Shown: positions 44,700 to 56,880 of the stretch, piece after piece
Numbering within the stretch: the first letter of the stretch is position 1
How the letters are laid out: every line of letters begins with the position of its first letter
NCBI GenBank assembly: GCA_021521415.1
Contig: JAIQDT010000837.1
Coordinates: forward strand, 248,001-312,000
Direction: 5' to 3'
Origin: Bidens hawaiensis
Taxonomy: Eukaryota > Streptophyta > Magnoliopsida > Asterales > Asteraceae
DNA length: 64,000 nt
Notes under the pieces: generated by a model
Database searches by the model: none
The model's input: only the letters and a program-made list of their open reading frames with translations
What the model was told of the DNA's origin: nothing
Made by a program: the position numbers and the translations under genes

Positions 44700-45715
44700 G
44701 CGGGTACAGTGTTAAGGCAAAACCCTTCACGTACCTAGCACCCGCGGGGAACAGAGGCCAAGAATACCCAACTATGAAGTCGGGTGCGGGTACAGTGTTA
44801 AGGCAAAACCCTTCACATACCTAGCACCCGCAGGGCACGGAAACCGAAAAAACCCAATTATGAAGCCGGGTGCGGGTACAGTGTTAAGGCAAAACCCTTC
44901 ACATACCTAGCACCCGCAGGGAACGGAAACCGGAAAAACCCAATTATGAAGCCGGGTGCGGGTACAGTTTTAAGGCAAAACCCTTCACATACCTAGCACC
45001 CGCAGGGAACGGAAACCGGAAAACCCCAATTATGAAGCCGGGTGCGGGTACAGTGTTAAGGCAAAACCCTTCACATACCTAGCACCCGCAGGGAACGGAA
45101 ACCGGAAAAACCCAATTATGAAGCCGGGTGCGGGTACAGTGTTAAGGCAAAACCCTTCACATACCTAGCACCCGCAGGGAACGGAAACCGGAAAAACCCA
45201 ATTATGAAGCCGGGTGCGGGTACAGTGTTAAGGCAAAACCCTTCACATACCTAGCACCCGCAGGAAACGGAAACCGGAAAAACCCAATTATGAGGCCGGG
45301 TGCGGGTACAGCGTTAAGGCAAAACCCTTCACATACCTAGCACCCACAGGGAAGTGAAGCCGAGAAAATCTTGGCATTCCACCCAACTACAAAACGGGCA
45401 CAGGTACAGTGTTAAGGCAAAACCCTCCACATACCTAACACCCGTAAAAAGTCATACCTCGGCACCCAATTGTAAGTCGGGCGCGGGTACAGTGTTAAGG
45501 CAAAACCCTTCACATACCTAGCGCCCGCATGGGATTAAACGCCAGGAACACCTCGGCAACCATAAGTCAGGTGCGGGTACAGTGTTAAGGCAAAACCCTT
45601 CACGCACCTAGCCCTGCAGGGATTTAACGCCAGGGATACCTTGGGAGTAAAGTAACTAATAAGACGAAGTGCGGGTACAGCGTCAAGGCAAAACCCTTCG
45701 CATACCGAGCACTCC
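44700..45715 (+). repeat. 86-bp tandem repeat, about 12 copies
   Basis: Units start GCGGGTACAG at 44700, 44786, 44872, 44958, 45044, 45130, 45216 and 45302 (period exactly 86), then four more diverged units to about 45715. Each contains TGTTAAGGCAAAACCCTTCA and CACCCGC, and GCGGGT at the start can pair with ACCCGC at the end. The central units are almost identical, the outer ones diverged, as in arrays that spread by unequal exchange. Confidence 0.92.
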
Positions 45716-46104
45716 ATGGGAATTGAAACCAAGAAGGATCTTCTGGGCCATGCTTGCAGAAACGGGATTAACATCCCCGCATAGCGGGAACGTCAAGAAC
45801 TAGATTGTTTGAAACTTCAGGATGGAATTGGTGGTTATAACATGATTGATCACTATGTTCAAAACCACCAAGACCTCATGGAGAATCTACACAAAAGGTT
45901 CTAAACGCTCCTGACTTGCGGGGAGGTTACAGACCTATCCGCATCATCCCAGAGATCAAGCAGAACATTGGGAAATTCTGCGTGACATTGGGAAACCCGT
46001 GGGTAAGACTTCCCGCGGAAAACCCATAAAACTAAACCCTTTTCAAAAACCCCTTGCTTAAGTCCAAAAGTTCACCTCACTTTATTAAACATTCATGAGC
46101 AGAA

Positions 46105-46122
46105 CATTGGACTGGGGGGACT
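46105..46122 (+). other. Polypurine tract of young element
   Basis: TGGACTGGGGGGACT directly precedes the 3' LTR start at 46123. Confidence 0.65.
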
Positions 46123-47166
46123 TGAAGAGGTAGGTCCCAGCAGAGGTGGTTAGGACCCGCAAGACTTCCTTAAAAGGAGACGTCTGCGCAGTTGAACACG
46201 CAAGACTCCTTAAACGGACGTCTGCGCAGTTGAACCCGCAGACTTCACCATAGGGACGTCTGCGCCGCGACCTACCAAACCCGCAGGACCCACCACGCTC
46301 AGAGTTGTGACGACCTCACATGCGGTACGCAAGCTGGTCCCGCAGGAAATGCCTCCCTATGGTTTCCAAGTATCCGCCTGTTCCCGCAGGTACGGATACC
46401 CGCCATTAGGGACTGGCCACCCGCGCAGCATGGCTACACGCATAAGGCTCAGACTCGTAATAATTCAGTAGTCACCTGAAGAAGGAATGAGCAAAGCCGG
46501 GAACATTCCCGCATAAAGGCGGGAGGGGGAAAACTCCCGCCTAAATGAGCCAGTCCGTATAATAATGGAGGATCTTTTGTGTGATACCTGACGAGGTATG
46601 GACAAAAGATCTGACCAACGATACGACAGCTCACTGACAGCAGCATGGCAGACAACACGCCACAGCACTGTGACCAATAGCCGCCGCCTACTCACCAACT
46701 CCTGCCATACCACGTGCCTAGCCTGTAGTTGGTGGAAAAGGAACAGTGAACAGCATGCCTGGTCACTGTCAGCCGCTGCCTATCCACCAATTACCAGCAG
46801 AGCACGTGTGTAGGCCACAGTTGGCAGAGTAGTAGGCCGGCTAAACCTCCTTGGAAACCCACATTCGGCTATAAAAGACATCAAATGGTATTATCATTTC
46901 ATCATCTAATATCTTGTATAATTTACCTGATAACTGCTCTAGCATTAATAATATACTTTTATATTCAAAGAGTAATATAGACTGATTCTCACGCCGGAGG
47001 GTGGTCACAAGGAGGAACCCCCCCCCCTTTCTTAGTGACGAGCTCACGGTGTCTGTTTTGCAGGTTATCGGAAGAACCATCTTGCCGGAATTAACCCCTC
47101 GTGGGAAACGTCTATCTAACCCTCAGGTTACTCGTAATCTGTCGGGGTTCGACTGGTGTTTCTTCA
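46123..47166 (+). repeat. 3' LTR of young element
   Basis: 1044 bp, followed by the TSD CGTAC at 47167-47171. Nearly identical to 37575-38616. Confidence 0.95.
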
Positions 47167-47171
47167 CGTAC

Positions 47172-48185
47172 GCACCGACTACAATATTTCATCTGGCTGG
47201 TCAGTAAACCAGAAATATTGGATTAGTAATTGCTATATTAATTTAAAAAGTAAAAACTATTCATTATATCAAGTAAAGAACACTTCTTTGTTAAAAATCA
47301 TACCAGTTTTGTTTGATTTTGTATTCAACTACATTGTGGATCTAAAACTTCACATTAATACATAGCAATATTTTTTTTACATATATGTGGTCTGAAACCA
47401 CTTTTAATGATGATTACTAGATAAAAAAATGGTGTGAGTTCAAATAGTTTTAAAGTAGTTCATGTAAAGACTACTTTTGATTGTTAATACTATTACTCGT
47501 CATTCTTGAATACCCAGTTGAAATGAGGATTTGAGATTGTGGTGTTCTAACTTTTAAGGTGTAGACTAATGGTGATCAATAAATTTACCTAAATTGTGTT
47601 TTTGTGGAATATTGTACTTTAACCTTCATCAACTAGTGAAAACAAACCAAAGTATTATGGAATGAGTGAAAATCAATGGTGAGGTTAAAAGAGATTAAAT
47701 GTATATTTTAAAAAAATGGTACTTTAATGATGTCTGACTGTACGTCGGTGACTGTCTTATTGATGATGAATTGGCTAGATTAAGTTATCAAAGTTGGTTT
47801 AAGTTGGTATTTTGGCGATGTCTAACTTCAAAATGACATATGATGAATACACAAGATCAAGTTATCCAACCCTGGTACTAGAGGACTGGGTTGGGCCAAC
47901 CGTCGTATTTGGGAGAGCTTGCTTCGTGGCGGAGCATGAGGGGTCAATAGTAACTCACAGTCGGGTTAAAAAGGTTCGAAGTTTGTTTTAAAAGGCCAAA
48001 TGTTTCATAATAATGTGTTTGAAGTATATATTAGAACTGCGATTATGTGTCATTAGAAAACTTACGCAAGCCTTTGTTTGAACGGCTCAACGAGTGGAAC
48101 TCGATAATTATAGATTTGTATCCTAATTAGTCAAGTATTGGCCTGATTGAAATTAAATAACTTCCAACTCATGAATAAATGTGAA
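47172..48185. other. No feature recognised
   Basis: AT-rich host DNA on the far side of the young insertion. No frame or repeat of note. Confidence 0.5.
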
Positions 48186-48189
48186 AACT

Positions 48190-48295
48190 AATGGGCTTGT
48201 AGTGCAATGGTAGTATGGTACCACTACCATATGTGAAATATCACTTTGAATGGTGAGGGTCCAAATCCCGTGTACAAAGTGGTAAAAGTTTGGTG
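48190..48295 (+). repeat. tRNA-derived SINE-like sequence
   Basis: A-box TAGTGCAATGGT near 48201-48212 and B-box GGGTCCAAATCCC near 48259-48271, about 58 bp apart with an extra CCACTACCAT insert. Followed by AAGTGGTAAAAG. No clear tail or duplication was confirmed. Confidence 0.4.
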
Positions 48296-48746
48296 CTAAA
48301 AACATGTGAATAGTTTCAATCTATATATCCAAAAATTTTGGATAGTGATTTCGATATCCGAACTCTAAATCCGGAATATCATTTATCCGGAATTATATAT
48401 TCGGATATTGAAACGAAACAATAGTCCAATCAATTTATGTTGTATTTCGTACCATCGATTTGGGAATCAACATCAGCTTCAACAGTTCTGGTGTCTATAA
48501 CACTAACTTTGACATTGTTGGTTTCTTTAACACGATATTTTGTTTTGATGTTTGTTCAAGATTGAGCATCAATTTTCGACAAATATGATCTTATGTCTAA
48601 ATATCATTTGAACCCCTCATCTCTCTGTCTCTCTATATATTCTTTCAATCTCTAACATCTGTTTTCTGGCTCACATCCATTCCACCCGTGTTTATATGTC
48701 ATAGGAGTGTGTGTGTCAACACTTAAAAAAAAGTTTGATTCTCATA

Positions 48747-49092
48747 GAGCATTTTCATCCCATGCATCATCTTCTCCCTCATCTTTATATTTAAAAAAAA
48801 TCTACTAAAAACTAACTCCATCACATCCATCATTTGTTTACCCTGACCCTAAATTATAAAAAAATTGTTATACCAACATTTTACATATAAAAAGTTACTA
48901 TTCATTATTATTTAAATTATTATGGGTGTATGTAAATAAAAAAATAATAATAAAATAGTTGTTCGTAAGTAAGATAAAAATAAATATGGTGGATGAATTG
49001 TGGAAGATTATTAAAAATGAGTGATAAATTATGTAAATTATGAATTTTAGTTAAATTATAGAGTAAAAATGATAGATGAAATGTGAATGCTC
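48747..49092. mobile_element. Tourist/Harbinger-like MITE
   Basis: 346 bp with ends GAGCATTTTCATCC and (reverse) GAGCATTCACATTTCATC, a common plant MITE terminus. The flanks are ATA and TTA, in line with a worn 3-bp TWA target duplication. AT-rich inside with no coding frame. Confidence 0.6.
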
Positions 49093-49095
49093 TTA

Positions 49096-50300
49096 TTACT
49101 CAAGTGTGTAAGCATGTCTGCAAATTATAGAACTGTGATATGTATCAAGTAAAGAGGTAGATATAACATATACATAAAAAACTTTTATAGATTAATAGCT
49201 TTTACACCGGGACAATTACAGACTAACGGCAGATAGACGGGCAACAAGCTGCGCCGCTACCCCTTCTGAATAGCAAACCCTACCCTACTAAACACAACGT
49301 TCCCTTTTATTATAAGCTGAAAAAGACTAGTAATAATCGTGTCACTGGTCCAAGTAGTGATCAGATCTTCCACTCTCAGTAGCTGAATAGTTATCATCAC
49401 TTACAAGTTATTAGAATGAAATCACACAGAATCTTATTTTTCAACTAATTGATCTTGAAGTTGATCTCTTAAAAAATTTTAGTGTATGTGGGACTTAACA
49501 GTAATATTTATGCTTTCATAAAACCATCATTTATTAATTGAAAAAAATATACAAATGTTAATGCCATTGTCCCAGAACTTTATAAACGCTTGTGTCATAC
49601 GTTTTGTAGGCTAGTGTGGCCATGCCAACATCATTGGTATTTACATTTTAATTTTATTTAATAAGCGCTTTCAAATTAAAGATATTGATCCCAAACATAT
49701 ACGAATTGATATGCAGGATCCAATCCATTTCGAAACAAGTATTGTTGCATGAAATATGCGGTTTCCGACCACTAATCTTAGTTTAGCCGCATTTGTCCAT
49801 TGATGTCTGTACCTCATACCTGTTGTCAAACTCATTCCATCATACTTCTAAAGTCGAATTAGCATAAGACTGATACGAAAACACCTGCCTTTTTTATTAA
49901 GCTCACTTTATTTTTTCAGCTTTTGAGATGGGCTTGATGCATGACACCAAACAGACCCACAACCTCAAGATGGGTCAAATTCTTCTGCTCTGTTAGTTTT
50001 TGTTTGGGTGTCATCTTCATTAATAGGTAAAGTTTTGTATACTCAGTTAGTCAGATACATGTTTGCTCTTCTTGCTTTCATGCATGGTTTCTTGCAATCT
50101 TGAATTTTGTTCATTCATATTTTGAGCTTGATTATACATTTTAGCAGTGTTATTCTTTGAATATTTGATTAATTAAATAATCTTAGTTGTTATAGATTGA
50201 GTGATGGATGTTGGATTAGAATGGAAATAAGATGAGAATAAAATTAAGCGAAAGCAATCGGGATTGTGGCAAGGAGGCCGGGTTTGTCACCATAACTTGA
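49096..50300. other. No feature recognised
   Basis: AT-rich. No credible gene, RNA or repeat seen. Confidence 0.5.
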
Positions 50301-50302
50301 CA

Positions 50303-50303
50303 T

Positions 50304-50364
<61 letters not shown>
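50303..50364. repeat. (AT)n microsatellite
   Basis: About 30 TA units without interruption. It explains the run of alternating Tyr and Ile in the minus-strand frame across it. Confidence 0.95.
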
Positions 50365-50365
<1 letters not shown>

Positions 50366-50369
50366 TACA

Positions 50370-51900
50370 ATTGCAAACTTTGTTTGCATTAAGAGGTGTA
50401 TCTTCTGCTGGTTTTGTTGTACCACTATTCCACATATCTCTTGTCTGGTAGATTGGTAACATCGTTGGTCGCTCCTTCCATCTGAACCCTAAACCACACA
50501 AGAATCGTCCCTGTTTTTTCAAACCTATATCGAAATTATTGTCTCTTCTTTGGTTTAACTCGGATTGCAGCAGCCACCAAGACCATATTTCAACCCTGTT
50601 TGCTTCTCCTTCTTGGCCCAACACAAACCATCCTAAGGTAAGCTTTATATCTTAATTGGTTATTTTTGGGTATTATTAACACAAATCTGATGTTGAATTT
50701 TGGGTGAAATAGTTGACAATCGTTCAATATTTGTATCCTTGGTTGTAACCCATCAAATTTGTCTGGGGGTATGAATATTCATGACCTATTTAAGTTTCCT
50801 TTAGATTATCCATTTTTCATAATATTTGTACTAATTATATCAGATTTAGTAATTATCTACTATGGTGTAATAGGTGAACCATAAATAAATTATTCATCTC
50901 TTTTTTATTTCTTCCAAGGTGCAAAATTACAGAGACCTGAAAGGTAATTGTGTCCATGGTGACAATCATGTTGAATTGGGTCCTATGTTGAAAGGTTATA
51001 TATATCTTCAGGAAAACCACTGCTGAGTGTGTTAGGTTACTAAGATGTTAGAAAACCCATGTTTCATGACCTGAACTATATAGGTAATTTGATATGTTTT
51101 AATGACCGAGTAATCTTCAATTGTTGTCTCTCAAGTGGAACATCACTAATGATAATACTTAAATGAGATTCAAGTATATGTTTAATACTGGTAACAACCC
51201 TTTGTATATAGCCTACAAATAATGTAGCCAATGAGCTTGCTACTGCACATTTTTTGTATAAACAAACATAACAAATACAATGTAATCAACCAACATGCTC
51301 TACCGTTTTGTTTATATAACATATGATAAGTATATGGTTTATTAAAAGGTTTAATCTTTTTTTATATTGGAATAATTTTCATTGTGTGTTGGTCAGATTT
51401 TATAGTCAGCAACACCTACACGATATCAGGTTTGTTTATTTACCAGCTAATAAGTATTATCATTTTTTTTAAATTTTTACCAGATATATATATAAGTATT
51501 TGTTACATATGTAAGGTAATATAAACCAAAGTTTTCTTTAAAAGTTTATGAAACAAACTTTGTACTTATACTAATCTACAAAGGTCGAAAAGAACAAGAA
51601 TAGTTTCCTATGGCACTCTATTACTAATTTGTTGGAAGCTACAAAAGTGTGTAATGAATGTTTGTTATAGCAAATAATTTGGACACTAAACTGTTGCAGC
51701 CAAACCCAGTTGACACGGCCGATTGTTTATGATGGATTTGGCCTGCTGATGCTTAGAGTCTGCATTAGTTAACAAAGGTTTAAATTAGAAAGCAAAACAT
51801 GTTTCATTTTTTACTTAATGACACCTTTTTATACGGGTCATAGTTGGGTTGACCAGGAACAACTTTGCATTCTAAATTTATAATTCAAGGAAAAAGCTTA
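50370..51900. other. No gene recognised; possible non-coding exon
   Basis: The part at 50480-50640 is less AT-rich and ends CATCCTAAGGTAAGC, which could be an exon end with a GT donor. No protein match is recognised downstream. Confidence 0.3.
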
Positions 51901-51924
51901 TGTACATACCTTTATGTGTGTAGC

Positions 51925-51953
51925 AATTTAACGCGCGCGGGTCAAATGACTAG
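51925..51953 (+). other. Helitron-like 3' end
   Basis: AACGCGCGCGGGTCAAATGACTAG followed by T has the GC-rich block and CTAG/T finish typical of plant Helitrons. The expected 5' TC start was not located, so the element's extent is unknown. Confidence 0.35.
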
Positions 51954-52384
51954 TTGTTAGTACATGATCAAACTTTTTTTTAAGTAGCAGCTACTATACG
52001 AGTCGTGTTAACATCATGTTTGATTATGGGATTACTCCATAGAATAGTAACCAACTTTGAAAGTTGTTCCAATCAGGTCACTGATAAAAACTTTTGTTCC
52101 AATTAGGTCATTAAACTTTCATTTTTGTTCTAATCCTAGATATTTTACCTGGATAGCAGGTAATCTATGTTTTTTTAATTTATCAATGTTTTTACTTTGC
52201 ATAATAACTTTTAAAGGTTGCGAAAATTAGTAAAAATGCGAAACATAATTTTAAAATTCCGAAAATTTGCAAAAAAAAAGTTCGGAAAATTGCAATAAGT
52301 TGTAAAATTTGAGAAAAAAAATGCAAAAATGTTCAATTTTTTTTTTTGAAAATTACAATAAATTACAATTCGTTTAGTTATGTT

Positions 52385-52575
52385 GTTTTTAAAGGTGGCA
52401 AATGGGTTGGTTTGGGTAGAAACGGGTCATCGGTCGGAACGGGTTAGGGTTGAAATGGGTTAGGGTCGAAACGGGTCACATAAAAAAAGGGTTGTTTTGG
52501 TTCGGGTCGGAACGGGTTAGGGTCAACAGATTCGGGTTATAACGGGTCAAAACGGGTTTCGGGTCACTTTTTTTT
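52385..52575 (+). repeat. GGGTT/GGGTC-rich block, hAT-end-like
   Basis: AAAGGTGGCAAATGGGTTGG then dense AACGGGTTAGGGT words. AAAGGTGGCAAATGGG is a frequent start of plant hAT repeats. The minisatellite follows directly and may be inside the same element. Confidence 0.4.
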
Positions 52576-52604
52576 ACCAACGAATCAGCGCGTTTTCAAC
52601 ACGT

Positions 52605-53395
52605 TACAGCTCCTTTTAACAGCAAAAGCTCGTTTAAGCGATTTTTCAGCTCGTTTCAGCACCTAACGGCTCGTTTAAGCGAGTTTTCAGTTCGTTTCAG
52701 CACCTAACAGCTCGTTTAAGCGATTTTTCAATTTGTTTCAGCACCTAACAGCTCGTTTAAGCGAGTTTTCAGGTCGTTTCAGCACCTAACAGCTAGTTTA
52801 AGCGATTTTTCAGCTCGTTTCAGCACCTAACAGCTCGTTTAAGCGAGTTTTCAGTTCGTTTCAGCATCTAACAGCTCGTTTAAGCGAGTTTTCAGCTTTT
52901 TTCAGCACCTAACAGCTCGTTTAAGCGATTTTTCAGCTCTTTTCAGCACCTAACAGCTCGTTTAAGCGAGTTTACAGTTCGTTCCAGCACCTAACAGCTC
53001 GTTTAAGCTAGTTTTCAGTTTATTTCAGCACCTAACAGCTCGTTTAAGTGATTTTTCAGCTCGTTTCAGCACCTAACAGCTCGTTGAGTTTTCCGTTCGT
53101 TTCAGCATCTAACAGCTCGTTTAAGCGAGTTTTCAATCTGTTTCAGTACCTAACAGCTCATTTAAGCGATTTTCAGCTCTTTTCAGCACCTAACAGCTCG
53201 TTTAAGCGAGTTTTCAGTTCGTTCCAGCACCTAACAGCTCGTTTAAGCGAGTTTTTAGTTCGTTTCAGCACCTAACAGCTCGTTTAAGCGATTTTTCAGC
53301 TCGTTTCAGCACCTAACAGCTCGTCTTAAGGGATTTTTCAGCCCGTTTCAGCACCTAACAGCTCGTTTAAGCGACTTTTCAGTTCCACCTAACAG
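52605..53395 (+). repeat. 41-bp minisatellite, about 19 copies
   Basis: The unit AGCACCTAACAGCTCGTTTA plus AGCGATTTTTCAGCTCGTTTC, alternating between GCGATTTTT and GCGAGTTTT forms. CTCGTTTAAGCGAG within it is a near-palindrome. A 75-codon frame at 53048 comes only from the repeat. Confidence 0.92.
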
Positions 53396-53447
53396 TTTAA
53401 CCAACTAAATAAACATTAATGTCTTGGGAAAATAACTAACTTAAAAC

Positions 53448-53729
53448 TGTTAGAAAAAATAATAACAAAATATATGATATTAGAGGGAATCATCTATTTT
53501 ATCATTTCCCAAATTAGGAGATTTTTGTTAAACCTTTATGTGACAGTTGGAATCTTGATACACGGGTTGTTTACCATATTTTGCACCATTTCCTTGTAAA
53601 GGCAATTTAAGCCTTAGTATTTAATTTCTCCTCATTCTCTTTTGTAATCAGTAGCAGAGATCTCAATAATATAAAAAAGTGTTTAATCCATATCTTCTTT
53701 CTTCCCTTGTATTCTGATTATTATAACTA
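53448..53729 (+). repeat. copia-2 5' LTR
   Basis: 282 bp, begins TGTTAGAAAAAATAA and ends ATTATAACTA (final CA worn to TA). Its last 170 bp match 60055-60229. Confidence 0.75.
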
Positions 53730-53732
53730 TTA

Positions 53733-53744
53733 TGGTATCAAAGC
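53733..53744 (+). other. copia-2 primer binding site
   Basis: TGGTATCAAAGC, one mismatch from the initiator Met tRNA site TGGTATCAGAGC. Confidence 0.8.
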
Positions 53745-53829
53745 GGTGCTAACGATCATAGGTTCTTACCTCTCGTCATATACATCGCTGCCCAAATAAA
53801 CCAACCAACCAAACCGTGGACTACCGACC

Positions 53830-54460
53830 ATGTCTGATTCAGGCAGTGAACTCGAAAACCTTACAGTCCAAATATCCATGGCTAATTCAAACTCAAAACC
53901 TCAAAATCACAAACAAAATATTACCAACGGGTCAGGCCAGGGGTGGAAGCCGGCTGATTCATCATCTCCGGTAGATAGAAGAAAGGAGAAGGCGTCGGCC
54001 GGCAACGGCGATGGCAGCTCTGAAGCCACCAAAACCGGCGACGAACAACGCAAAATTGGTGAAAGAAAGAGCACCTTTGGTGGTTTAACATATACCAGGG
54101 GAGAATAAATCAATCAATTCACCACCAACACCACCAATGCAGATGGGTTGAGCCGCACTAATGGAGGTAACAGGTTTGAAATGATAGTTTCAAACCCTTG
54201 CATTTGTGATCTTATAAACCCTCAAGTTCTAGATATCCTAAATGAACCCCTTGAAGACCATATTAATTCCAAGATATGCCCTATAAAATCTGATTTATGT
54301 AAAACTGCCATTGAAGATTCTGTATTTATAAATAAATCCACTATGGAATCTGGTAACTTTAATAATAACCCGAAAGAATCAATTTTTTGCGACACTGGCC
54401 AAAGTTTGGATTTATTTGCCTCGGAAGGCTCTCAAGATCATGTTTTTCACAAAAAATAAC
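53830..54460 (+). pseudogene. copia-2 gag remnant
   Basis: Frames 53830-54108 (DSGSELENLTVQISMANS, later RRKEKASAGNGDGSSEA) and 54148-54459 (ICDLINPQVLDILNEPLED). No zinc knuckle and no recognisable gag core remain, so most of gag appears deleted. Confidence 0.5.
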
Positions 54461-56228
54461 CTAAACAAAACTATGGGAGAGGTGAATATGGTCAATGCAA
54501 GTAAAAAATTAGAAGATAAATCATGGATTTTTAATTGTGGTGCTACCGATACCATGACATTTGAATTATCCGACGTTGTTTCAAATCCTAAAACTAAAAT
54601 TGATCACATAAAAACCGCCAATGGGGGAATAGTTCATGTTATGGGTGGGGGAACTATTGAAATATCGCCCACATTAAAACTTTCAAATTGTCTTTATGTC
54701 CCTTCATTGTCACATAAACCATTATCCATTAGTCATGTGACAAAGGAATTAAACTGCACAGTATTAATGCATCCAACCTTTTGTATTTTACAAGATATTA
54801 AGACGGGATCGATTATTGGGCGTGGCACTGAACGCCAAGGGTTGTATTATGTAGATGAAGTGACTCACCATGGTACTGCGATGTTAGCCCATGGAACAAT
54901 AAATAGAGAAGCGTGGTTATGGCATAGGAGACTAGGACATCCATCTATCGGTTATTTGCATAATTTTATTTCCAAAATTATTTCCTAGTAATAAAACATT
55001 AAATTGTGAAACCTGTGTCATGGCGAAAAACCATAGACATACCTTTAACCAAACAACACAAAAGTTGATTTACCTTTTTCACTTATTCATTCAGACGTAT
55101 GGGGACCGGCAAAAATTATTGGTGGGCAACACTTTCGATTTTTTGTTTCATTTGTTTACGATTGCACTCGTATGACATGGATCTATTTTTTAAAAAATAA
55201 ATTTGAAGTTTTTGATAAGTTTACTATGTTTTATACCATGATACAAACACAATTTAAAACTAATATCCAAGTTCTACAGTCCGATAATGGGGAGGGGGAA
55301 TTCATTAATGATTATATGAAACACTTTTGCCAAACAAAAGGAATTATTCACCAAACATCGTGTTCCCACACTCCCGAGCAAAATGGCACCGTTGAACGGA
55401 AAAATAGTAATTTTACTGGAAATAACCTGAGCGCTTCTGATCGAATCCCAAGTTCCAAAATCCTTCTGGCCCGAAGCTCTTGCTACCGCTACATATCTTA
55501 TCAACAGACACCAACAAAGGCCCTTGACCTAAAAACCCCTCTTCAAGCCCTTTCAGAATTCACCAAATTACCTCCACCCCTAACACTTCAACCACGAATA
55601 TTTAGGTGTTCGGTTTTTGTCCACATACCAAAAATCAATCAAAGCAAACTTGACCCATGTGTGGAAAAATGTGTTTTTGTAGGCTATGGGGTCAACCAAA
55701 AGGGATATCGATGTTATAGCCCAATAAAATGTCACATTTACACTACCATGAATTGTGACTTTCTTGAAACAGAGTACTTTTATTCCTCCCAACACAGTAG
55801 TGAGGGGGAGGAGAAACATGACACCTTGAATTGGTTAAAATGGGTTTCAAAATGGGTCTCATCATCTGAAGAGATTATTCATAGTAACCAAGATGAATCA
55901 CCGAACTCACACCAACCTACTGGGCCTTCAGTTAGTGTCCCAGACCCAAATGCTCCAGACCATCCATCCGAAGTAAGTAATTCTCATATACTTGAAAATA
56001 TAACTCATGAAAATGTTGATATATCTAACAATCATGAACTAGAAAAAGAACAAATAGTGCAGGAAACAATGCAAGAAGAACAAGTGCATGAGGAACAAGA
56101 ACCAATACAAGAAGAAATAAGACAAGAAACGGCCGAGAAATATGTCCTCCCACCAAGAGTCAACAGAGGAATACCAGCAAAAGATACTCCCCAGATAAAC
56201 AATCCAAATCCTCCATATACCCAATAGC
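54461..56228 (+). pseudogene. copia-2 protease and integrase
   Basis: Protease: WIFNCGATDTMTF, where the catalytic DSG is changed to NCG, so it is inactive. GAG-pre-integrase: WLWHRRLGHPSIGYLHNFI (54920), then CETCVMAKNHRHTF in another frame (55000). Integrase core: VLQSDNGEGEFIN (55270) and HTPEQNGTVERKN (55370), then a diverged KILLARSSCYRYI. The end reaches CVEKCVFVGYGVNQKGYRCY and a Gln/Glu-rich tail (QEEQVHEEQEPIQEEI). Frame changes lie near 54990-55170. Reading stops at the solo LTR. Confidence 0.8.
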
Positions 56229-56880
56229 AAACATGTAACATCCCCAAAATTTCGATCCAAATTTGACAACTTAGGAAAGTTGAGGGATCAAAAATAATAT
56301 CAAAACAAGTCATGAGAAAATATTAAATAAGGAATTATAAGAAAAAATAAGGAAATAAAAATATTTCCTAAGTTAAGTTTACTTACATGAAATAAATTCC
56401 ATCCCACATTGGAAGATGTAAGAAAGTGGAAGCATTCCACTAAGGTATAAATAAGGAAGATGGAATCCATCCCACATGGAAAGTGGTAAAGAAATGGAAG
56501 CTCTTTATAAGAAAGAGATTTTCCATAGTAATATTCTTTTATGAATATCATGCACCAAGTGGTCCTAGCGGAGGGTGCGTAGCACCCGACGCGCACGCGC
56601 ACGGGCTCGGGCGACGGCGTCGGCTACGGCTACGGCGACGGCGAAGGGCGTTGAGCGCAATGTGGCGCTTTGATGGCGCGCTTCGCACGCTCGCATCGCC
56701 GCGAGCCGCTTTAAGAGTCGCCTTAGTATTTTTGGACAACGAGAATTAGACCAGAAGTGACAAGCTACAAAAGATGAAGGACTAAAAATGAAAAATAATA
56801 TACATGGACCCATCGCGCTACGCGATGAGTCCAAGGAGACGCCCATCGCGTACCGCCATGGGCCGTGATGACACATCACA

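Larger units (their letters stand above)
37575..47166 (+). mobile_element. Young non-autonomous Tat-like LTR element (gag, no pol, antisense gene)
   Basis: 9.6 kb with near-identical LTRs of 1042 and 1044 bp and a perfect TSD CGTAC (37570-37574 and 47167-47171). The order is LTR, PBS, open gag, short gap, 221-bp tandem repeats, antisense five-exon gene, 86-bp tandem repeats, polypurine tract, LTR. There is no protease, integrase or RT. The gag type, the antisense gene and the tandem arrays near the 3' end fit the Tat lineage (Grande, Retand and relatives) of Ty3/gypsy. LTRs differ by only two substitutions and two bases in a C-run, so insertion was very recent. It must borrow pol from another element. 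Confidence 0.92.

Noticed and set aside
44700..45715. CRISPR-like regular array
   Set aside because: Units are whole 86-bp tandem copies with no distinct spacers, inside a plant LTR element.
50244..50624. Minus-strand frame of 126 codons
   Set aside because: A third of it is the (AT)n microsatellite read as Tyr-Ile repeats; no domain or splice support.
53048..53275. Plus-strand frame of 75 codons with repeated SAPNSS words
   Set aside because: Comes only from the 41-bp minisatellite.
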